DNA of 9,206 nucleotides from Pseudomonadota bacterium. Its GTDB lineage: Bacteria > Pseudomonadota > Alphaproteobacteria > Rhizobiales > Xanthobacteraceae. The DNA lies in assembly GCA_021823875.1 (NCBI GenBank), contig JAKAMD010000118.1:1-9206 (forward strand), written 5' to 3'. Position numbers and translations under genes: made by a program. Under the pieces are notes generated by a model that made no database searches, had not been told where the DNA came from, and saw nothing but the letters and a program-made list of their open reading frames with translations. Each line of letters starts with the position of its first letter. Positions within the stretch are counted from its first letter, which is position 1. Positions 5,191-9,206 of this stretch are shown here, in pieces.

Positions 5191-5799
5191 TCAAGTGCAA
5201 GGTACACTGTTATAGCTCGGCGTGCTGACACGCGGGCTCATGAACATATGGTCGGACAGCGTCAGCTGCGGGACGATGCTGGTGCCGACAATGGGCGTAT
5301 AGTCGTAGCTGACCGTCGCATAGATCAGTTGCGAGCTGTTCACCTTCAGCGCCGCTTCGGAACTGCTGAACGTGAAGGTGGTCAGCGCAGTCGCGCCGCC
5401 GGACGTCGCGCTCCATGGCACCGTCACCGTGCCATTTGAGTCGATGGCGATACAAGAGATCGTCATCTTCATCGGCGCCGACGAATAGGGCGTCATGATC
5501 GCCGTCGAGGCGGCGAATATGTTGCTCATCTCGCTGGTGCTGATGGCGTTACCGGGGCAACCGCCGGAATTGGTGTTGCTGTCGCTGCATGAGGCCGTCA
5601 GGTTGGCGAGCGCGCCAGCGATCAGGCTGACCTTGCGGTCGACCGCAACACCATCCGAAATCCCGACACAGCCGAGGTAGAGTGTGATCATCAGCGGCGC
5701 CACCAGCGCGGACTCAACAGCGGATACGCCGCGTGTTTCACCGATCAGGCGGGCGAACACCGCAGGAACTCGGATTTTTCTAGTCAGGGCACGCATCAT
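5191..5799 (-). CDS. TadG-like pilus assembly pseudopilin
   Basis: This 202-residue protein has the TadE/TadG layout: a basic cytoplasmic N-terminus (RALTRKIR), a pseudopilin-type site ETRG|VSAVESALVAP with Glu at position +5 after the glycine (G24, E29), and one membrane helix at about 26-48. The exported domain of about 150 residues is rich in Ser and Thr. Cysteines C71, C81, C116 and C201 lie outside the membrane and could form disulfides. TadE/TadG proteins are processed by the prepilin peptidase and act as minor subunits or assembly factors of Flp pili. I start at ATG 5799, which overlaps the stop of the upstream tadE-like gene as ATGA, indicating translational coupling; a second ATG at 5796 is possible. 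It is shorter than many TadG proteins and lacks a von Willebrand A domain, so TadF or a second TadE is an alternative name. Confidence 0.85.
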   Translation of the reverse strand: MMRALTRKIRVPAVFARLIGETRGVSAVESALVAPLMITLYLGCVGISDGVAVDRKVSLIAGALANLTASCSDSNTNSGGCPGNAISTSEMSNIFAASTAIMTPYSSAPMKMTISCIAIDSNGTVTVPWSATSGGATALTTFTFSSSEAALKVNSSQLIYATVSYDYTPIVGTSIVPQLTLSDHMFMSPRVSTPSYNSVPCT

Positions 5800-6407
5800 T
5801 GATAGGGCTCATTGCGGAAGACGGCGGTCGCCACCAAAAGCCTGTTGCCATTGATATTGGCCAGGTTGCCATTGAGCAGCGACACGATGATTGGCCATTG
5901 GTAATAGAGCTGCACAACGACGATCGAACCCGGCGTTCCGGGAGAATAAGGCAGGTTGTTGACGTCGACGGTCATTTTGCCGGTCGTGGTATCGAGCGGC
6001 GTATTCGTATTGGCGGAACCGAAGCTGGTATAGGTATTGACGCTGACATAAAGCTGCGAGCAATCGAACAGGCTGGAAAGGTTCGCGCAGGCCGCGTTCT
6101 TGAAATCCGTCTGGGTGTACCCGGCACTTCCAGTGGTGGGCGATGTGCCGCTCTGTGCTTGGCCGGTCATGATCAGCCGCGCCGTGTCGGCCGCAGTTGT
6201 TTCCAGCGACTGGCTCGCGAAGAACACCAGCGCGGTTTCCAGAATGGCAAATAGAAGAGCCAGGAACGGCAGCGCGACCAGCGCAAATTCGACCGCGGCC
6301 GCGCCGCTCTGGGCTCGGCCGAAGCGGATCAATCGTGCCGGCGCCAGCGTTCGGGTGCGCGCAGCAATCCGGCTTCGAACGATCTCAAACATGACGCATT
6401 TCTTCAT
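5796..6407 (-). CDS. TadE-like pilus assembly pseudopilin
   Basis: The 203-residue product carries a basic N-terminus, the TadE motif RAQSG|AAAVEFALVALPFL with Glu at +5 after the glycine (G35, E40), and a single membrane helix at about 36-63. A Ser/Thr/Asn-rich exported domain follows, with one cysteine pair (C107, C116). TadE pseudopilins are cleaved by the prepilin peptidase and are needed for Flp pilus biogenesis. The start is uncertain: ATG 6407 (MKKCVMFEIV) or ATG 6392 (MFEIVRS, preceded by AAGAAA); neither has a strong ribosome site. It overlaps the following TadG-like gene by 4 bp. It lies 157 bp after the CpaC-domain gene on the same strand, so the three may form one transcript or have a second promoter in that gap. 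Confidence 0.9.
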   Translation of the reverse strand: MKKCVMFEIVRSRIAARTRTLAPARLIRFGRAQSGAAAVEFALVALPFLALLFAILETALVFFASQSLETTAADTARLIMTGQAQSGTSPTTGSAGYTQTDFKNAACANLSSLFDCSQLYVSVNTYTSFGSANTNTPLDTTTGKMTVDVNNLPYSPGTPGSIVVVQLYYQWPIIVSLLNGNLANINGNRLLVATAVFRNEPYQ

Positions 6408-6414
6408 GGTTGCA

Positions 6415-6438
6415 GCTTCGAAAGCCGCTTCGAAAGCC
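6415..6438. repeat. Tandem 12-bp direct repeat before tadE-like start
   Basis: GCTTCGAAAGCC occurs twice head to tail (6415-6426 and 6427-6438), directly upstream of the ATG at 6407. Each unit is itself nearly palindromic (GCTTCGAAAGC). It may be a regulator site with two adjacent dimers, or a slippage product. It covers the region where a ribosome site would be expected. Confidence 0.5.
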
Positions 6439-6507
6439 CTTATGAATTGCTAACACACGGGCGTTGTCGAACTCTTGCGCGCTATGCAAAGAAACAGGGG
6501 CATCGCA

Positions 6508-6537
6508 TTAACCCGCCGCTAACACATGTGGCAGCGG
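6508..6537. promoter_or_regulatory. Near-match CtrA box plus dyad upstream of tadE-like gene
   Basis: TTAA-CCCGCCG-CTAA (6508-6522) differs by one base from the TTAA-N7-TTAA site of the alphaproteobacterial regulator CtrA, which controls pilus genes in Caulobacter. It overlaps an imperfect 22-bp dyad (CCGCT at 6516-6520, CACATGTG at 6523-6530, AGCGG at 6533-6537). The gap 6408-6564 otherwise shows no gene or terminator. One-mismatch sites occur by chance, so this is a candidate only. Confidence 0.3.
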
Positions 6538-6564
6538 ACCGTGCGCTTTTATCTTTTGGAAGCG

Positions 6565-7038
6565 TCAGCGGGCCTTGGCCTGCCCATCGCGCGAACCGCT
6601 TTGCGCCAGGGTGGGCGTGAAATAAGCGGGATCGTCGCCGAGCGTGATGCGCGGCTGGCATTGCGGCGCGCAACTATATGTCTCGCGCTTGTCGCCGCGA
6701 TAGACGACTACCAGATTGCTGCCCTTGGGGCCGATCACGCGCACGGTCTTATCGAGCACCACATGGCCATTGTGGTCGAGAGCCAGCAGGTTGGTCTCAC
6801 CAAAACCCTTGCCGGTGATTACCAGGATGCCGCCACGTTGCAACGAGGCATCCGCGATCAGCGGGTTGCCGATGACGATGGTGGCAATGCGATCGGGCAG
6901 TTTCATGATATGCGCCCGATCAACAGAAACGGTGACGGTATCCGCCTGTGCCGTCGCGGTCCCAAACGCGGCGGCCGCCATCAGCGCCAAAGCCAATACA
7001 GCGCTCCGCATAGCGCGGCGCCCAAACACGGCGGACAT
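6565..7038 (-). CDS. Secreted pilus assembly protein with stand-alone CpaC-type N-terminal domain
   Basis: I start at ATG 7038 because GGAGAG lies 4 nt upstream and a signal peptide follows (basic SAVFGRRAMR, then AVLALALMAAAAF, with ATAQA|DT at about residue 32). The longer open frame to 7134 lacks these marks. The mature part matches the 'pilus formation protein N-terminal region' found at the front of CpaC/RcpA secretins: VSVDRAHIMKLPDRIATIVI, GNPLIADASL, GILVITGKGFGETNLL at about residues 37-85. A full CpaC has 450-550 residues with a secretin pore domain; this protein has 157 and ends after a short tail with C123 and C127 (SCAPQC). It is thus a stand-alone domain protein, known beside Flp/Tad genes in Rhizobiales, and probably acts in the periplasm in pilus assembly. 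The tail has Asp/Pro-rich DDPAYFTP. Confidence 0.88.
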   Translation of the reverse strand: MSAVFGRRAMRSAVLALALMAAAAFGTATAQADTVTVSVDRAHIMKLPDRIATIVIGNPLIADASLQRGGILVITGKGFGETNLLALDHNGHVVLDKTVRVIGPKGSNLVVVYRGDKRETYSCAPQCQPRITLGDDPAYFTPTLAQSGSRDGQAKAR

Positions 7039-7119
7039 TGAACTCTCCAGCACGCGATACGCAACACAACTCGCCGCGGCACCGGCCAACAGCGATCGGT
7101 ACAAGTTGACTGCAAATTG

Positions 7120-7287
7120 ATGAATGAAATGCAAAGAGTTGGCCCGCCCGTGCCGACTCCGACGTCCGGCGGGTTATTCGAGCTGCCCCGGCGGCAGCGG
7201 CGGAAGCGGAAAAAGCGCAAGCCGGCAAAAAAATTTGTAGCGAGCACCAGCGACAAGACCCCCAATCGGCGGCCTGAAAAGTGTTAA
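7120..7287 (+). CDS. Possible small basic protein (55 aa), doubtful
   Basis: An open frame from ATG 7120 to TAA 7285-7287 encodes 55 residues: MNEMQRVGPPVPTPTSGG, then LFELPRRQRRKRKKRKPAKK, and a polar tail ending in Cys. The Pro-rich start followed by a dense Lys/Arg cluster is not random-looking, and the other forward frame gives a much less protein-like product. There is no convincing ribosome site before the ATG. It lies divergent from the CpaC-domain gene, 81 bp from that gene's start. I do not recognise a family; it could be a nucleic-acid-binding small protein or a chance frame. Confidence 0.35.
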   Translation: MNEMQRVGPPVPTPTSGGLFELPRRQRRKRKKRKPAKKFVASTSDKTPNRRPEKC

Positions 7288-7489
7288 CGCGACAGCAGTG
7301 CCGGTTACCATGCCCGTCGGTCATTTGGCCTTGCAAAAAATCGAGCGGTAGAACGCTCGCTGCGCCAAGCATTGCCGGTGGTAGCTTTAGTCATGCAATA
7401 CGCTTTGGATCAGCATCAATTACACCGCAGCTACGAACTGATTATGTATTCATCAGAACAAAACGAATAGATCATGATCTTTGACTTCG

Positions 7490-7506
7490 ATAATAGTTTA
7501 TTAACC
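7490..7506. promoter_or_regulatory. Near-match CtrA box upstream of Flp pilin gene
   Basis: ATAA-TAGTTTA-TTAACC (7490-7506) is one base from TTAA-N7-TTAA, and its right half extends to the favoured TTAACC. It is about 190 bp upstream of the pilin start. In Caulobacter, pilA transcription depends on CtrA. The local AT-richness raises the chance of an accidental match. Confidence 0.3.
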
Positions 7507-7544
7507 GTGATATTCTTATCGATATGACTTGTTAACTACCTGAT

Positions 7545-7596
7545 CTTCTAGAAGAATTACCTCGTAATTCTGATATCACATTAACTTGCGCGCAAG
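7545..7596. promoter_or_regulatory. Cluster of three palindromes in the Flp leader or promoter
   Basis: Three perfect dyads lie within 52 bp: CTTCTAGAAG (7545-7554); AGAATTAC-CTC-GTAATTCT (7553-7571, 8-bp arms); and CTTGCGCGCAAG (7585-7596). The first two share two bases. Such a cluster upstream of one strongly expressed gene suggests operators or a structured leader. None matches a regulator site I can name. Confidence 0.5.
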
Positions 7597-7693
7597 ACAT
7601 CATCGCTACTGTGCAGCATGATCCAAACGAGCTGGAGGAAATCCAGTTGGTTGGATCCGCTCAGACAGCCACGTGTGGATCAAGGAGCTACCG

Positions 7694-7864
7694 ATGAAGA
7701 AACTTTTTGCGCGTTTTGTGAAGGATCAGTCGGGCGCGACTGCCATTGAATATGGCCTGATCGCCGCCGGCATCTCCGTCGCCATTATCGCCGTCGTGAA
7801 CGGCCTCGGGACGAAGCTGAACACCACGTTCGGCAACATCTCGTCCTCGCTCGGCGGCAGCTGA
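7694..7864 (+). CDS. Flp/Fap type IVb pilin
   Basis: The 56-residue product is the major pilin subunit type of Tad (tight adherence) pili. ATG 7694 has AAGGAG 6 nt upstream, a strong ribosome site; an in-frame ATG at 7673 lacks one. The leader MKKLFARFVKDQSG is followed by the cleavage site and hydrophobic stem ATAIEYGLIAAGISVAIIAV, with Glu at +5 and Tyr at +6 after G14, the Flp signature recognised by the CpaA/TadV prepilin peptidase. The mature pilin is 42 residues, ending in a polar tail (NTTFGNISSSLGGS) rich in Ser, Thr and Asn. It is a single-gene transcript ending at a strong terminator. It is divergent from the CpaC-domain, TadE-like and TadG-like genes, which presumably serve the same pilus. 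Confidence 0.97.
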   Translation: MKKLFARFVKDQSGATAIEYGLIAAGISVAIIAVVNGLGTKLNTTFGNISSSLGGS

Positions 7865-7895
7865 TCGCTGCAACGCTACGGCGTAACGCTAGGCG

Positions 7896-7927
7896 GGCTC
7901 CGACTCTGGTCGGAGCCTTTCCTTTTT
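7896..7927 (+). terminator. Intrinsic terminator of the Flp pilin gene
   Basis: GGCTCCGAC (7896-7904) and GTCGGAGCC (7909-7917) form a perfect 9-bp GC-rich stem with a TCTG loop, followed by TTTCCTTTTT. It begins 32 bp after the pilin stop. Confidence 0.92.
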
Positions 7928-7935
7928 CCGGAGGC

Positions 7936-8000
7936 CGTCGGCGGGTATTGCCGCCGACGCTAACCGAACCGCAAGCAAGGCTCGGCTAAGCAATAGCCGA
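7936..8000. repeat. Two consecutive hairpins between Flp terminator and glycosyltransferase
   Basis: CGTCGGCGG (7936-7944) pairs with CCGCCGACG (7951-7959) around a 6-nt loop, and TCGGCTA (7982-7988) pairs with TAGCCGA (7994-8000) around a 5-nt loop. Neither has a T-tract on the + strand. They may be part of the leader of the following gene or a repeat element. No ORF of interest lies in this gap. Confidence 0.5.
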
Positions 8001-8027
8001 CGACCTCTGCGCACCTGGCTGTTTGCC

Positions 8028-9206
8028 GTGACCGTCTTGTCATCACCCGCGCTCGCACGGACGCCGAAAAAAGCCGATTGGCTGCTGCGTTGGGGCTGCG
8101 GTCAGCGGAAGACGATCTATCTCTGCGCGTTTGTCTTCGGGGCATGCGCCCTCGTTCTGCTGGTCTATCTGCAAAAGGCCTGGGGCCAATATCAGGCTGA
8201 AACGCCGGGCCATCCCGCGCTTTTCGGCGAATTCTTTGCATTGTGGTCTTATGCAAAAATTCTCGCCGCCCATCCGGCATCCGAGCTCTACGACCTTACC
8301 ACGCTCCACGCGCGGCAAGTCGCCCTCGGAATGGCACCGAGCGCGCAAAACCCGTTTCCTTACCCGCCGACATTCCTGATCGTGCTGTGGCCGCTGAACT
8401 TGCTGCCCTACGCAGCAGCTTATCTGTGCTGGACCTTCGGCACTCTCGCCCTGTTCATCTGGGCCGTGATGCGAACCTGCTCGCGCATGCCGTTCAGCGT
8501 GATTGGCGCGATCGTCGCCCCGACGACCGTGGCCTGCATTGGCTTCGGACAGAGCGGGTTCCTCGCCGCCGCGTTGATGATCGCAGGAATCCGGCTTGCT
8601 GCTAGCCGGCCTGTGCTCAGCGGAATCCTGATCGGCATGCTCAGTTATAAGCCGCAACTCGGCTTGCTGGTGCCGATTGCTCTCGCCGCCGCCGGACTCT
8701 GGCCTGTTTTCGCTGTCGCCTGCGCCAGCATCATCGCGCTCGCTGTAGTCGCGACGATGGTCTTCGGTTGGGCCGTCTGGCCAGCCTGGCTGGCGATGCT
8801 GCCGAGCTACGCGGCGATTTTCGATAAGGAGGCAACGCTCCAATACATCCCCACTGTCATCGGCAATCTGCAGATGCTGGGCATCGCACTCCCCATCGCC
8901 AAAGCCGTCCAGGCCTTGGTTACCGTTGCGGTCGCGGGCATCATCTGGCGTTGCTTTCAGCGGAGTTCCGCAAATCTCGCCGCCGCTGCCTTGCTGGTCG
9001 GAACTTTTCTCGCAACGCCTCACGCCTTTATCTACGACATGCCGATGATCGCTGCGGCATTCATCCTGTTCATTGAAGAGCGCCGTCAGACGACTGGCGA
9101 ATTCAGCCTCGCCGAGGTCCTGATCCTCCTCGTGGCGTTCATGTTCCCGCTGCTGATGTTCGCGAGCGAACTCAGTCTGCCATTCAGCTCGGTGCCACTG
9201 ATGGTC
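8028..9206 (+). CDS. GT87/DUF2029 family membrane glycosyltransferase, 3'-truncated by window edge
   Basis: GT87 enzymes are GT-C fold membrane proteins that transfer mannose or another sugar from a polyprenyl-phosphate donor on the outer side of the membrane. The frame is open with no stop from 8028 to the window end (393 codons), near the usual 400-450, so little is missing. No ATG fits: GTG 8028 or TTG 8037 are the likely starts, without a clear ribosome site. The first membrane helix is at about residues 29-48. Family motifs follow in order: EFFALWSYAK and LYD in the first outer loop (E68), NPFPYPPTFLIVLWPLNLLP (Y112-P114), GFGQSGFLAAALM (Q175), SYKPQLGLL (K208-Q210) and TPHAFIYDMP (P331-D337). 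Eight or more hydrophobic segments are visible. Where many relatives have Asp-Phe in the first loop, this has Glu-Phe. It follows the Flp gene after a terminator, so it is a separate transcript. The acceptor is unknown. Confidence 0.85.
   Translation, partial: MTVLSSPALARTPKKADWLLRWGCGQRKTIYLCAFVFGACALVLLVYLQKAWGQYQAETPGHPALFGEFFALWSYAKILAAHPASELYDLTTLHARQVALGMAPSAQNPFPYPPTFLIVLWPLNLLPYAAAYLCWTFGTLALFIWAVMRTCSRMPFSVIGAIVAPTTVACIGFGQSGFLAAALMIAGIRLAASRPVLSGILIGMLSYKPQLGLLVPIALAAAGLWPVFAVACASIIALAVVATMVFGWAVWPAWLAMLPSYAAIFDKEATLQYIPTVIGNLQMLGIALPIAKAVQALVTVAVAGIIWRCFQRSSANLAAAALLVGTFLATPHAFIYDMPMIAAAFILFIEERRQTTGEFSLAEVLILLVAFMFPLLMFASELSLPFSSVPLMV

Larger units (their letters stand above)
7288..7693. 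other. Non-coding, AT-rich, palindrome-rich region upstream of the Flp pilin gene
   Basis: I see no gene in these roughly 400 bp. The part from about 7390 to 7600 is clearly richer in A and T than the surrounding genes. It contains one near CtrA box and three short palindromes described separately, and it probably holds the Flp promoter. No -35/-10 pair or sigma-54 site could be assigned with confidence. The long leader before the pilin start suggests control at the transcription or RNA level. Confidence 0.6.

Noticed and set aside
7039..7134. Thirty-two extra N-terminal codons for the CpaC-domain protein
   Set aside because: The start at 7038 has a GGAGAG ribosome site and a clean signal peptide; the extension would bury the signal peptide inside the protein.
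7320..7340. Sigma-54-like promoter (TTTGGCCTTGCA)
   Set aside because: The spacing between the GG and GC elements is too short for a -24/-12 promoter.
8043..9023. 326-codon minus-strand open frame
   Set aside because: Highly polar, Asp/Arg/Gln-rich product without motifs; the + strand is open throughout and shows membrane helices and GT87 motifs.
1..9206. CRISPR array, tRNA/rRNA genes, insertion sequence or phage genes
   Set aside because: No regularly spaced repeats, no cloverleaf or rRNA core motifs, and no transposase, integrase or phage structural motifs were seen on either strand.

Overview
The window looks like a chromosomal segment of a GC-rich alphaproteobacterium, probably Hyphomicrobiales (Bradyrhizobium / Nitrobacteraceae / Xanthobacteraceae-like). 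This is inferred from strong G/C bias in third codon positions, a Flp/Tad pilus locus with a stand-alone CpaC-type N-domain, and two intergenic palindromic repeats that I recognise as families common in those genomes. No rRNA, tRNA, CRISPR array, insertion sequence or phage gene was seen.

Layout, left to right. (1) 1-2105, + strand: the 3' part of a carbon-nitrogen hydrolase (nitrilase superfamily) gene, an intergenic palindromic repeat, a complete NADH pyrophosphatase gene (nudC), and a deletion-broken remnant of a PfkB-family sugar kinase overlapping the nudC stop. (2) 2108-5172: a sulfur module. An Lrp/AsnC regulator reads rightward. Divergent from it, a minus-strand operon encodes an exported two-domain rhodanese, a YeeE/YedE (TsuA-type) membrane transporter and an unlisted 51-codon exported peptide with a C-x2-C-x3-C motif. 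The divergent intergenic region is AT-rich and holds a perfect 12-bp inverted repeat with arm centres 40 bp apart. A terminator-like hairpin sits in the rhodanese leader. (3) 5191-7864: a small Tad/Flp pilus locus. On the minus strand are a short secreted protein with the CpaC/RcpA N-terminal pilus domain, then TadE-like and TadG-like pseudopilins whose genes overlap by 4 bp. A Flp pilin gene faces away on the + strand across about 650 bp of mostly non-coding, palindrome-rich DNA and ends at a strong intrinsic terminator. (4) 8028-9206, + strand: a multi-spanning GT87/DUF2029 mannosyltransferase-like protein cut by the window end.

How the genes may work together. In the sulfur module, the natural reading is that thiosulfate or a related sulfur anion is imported by the TsuA-type channel, sulfane sulfur is handled outside the cytoplasmic membrane by the rhodanese, and the Lrp-type protein senses an amino acid or sulfur compound and controls the divergent operon. 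The cysteine peptide could be an added sulfur or redox partner; this is the least explained element and the best candidate for something undescribed. In the pilus part, the prepilin and two pseudopilins need a prepilin peptidase, an ATPase and a full secretin encoded elsewhere. The neighbouring membrane glycosyltransferase could modify the Ser/Asn-rich pilin tail, but only proximity supports that.
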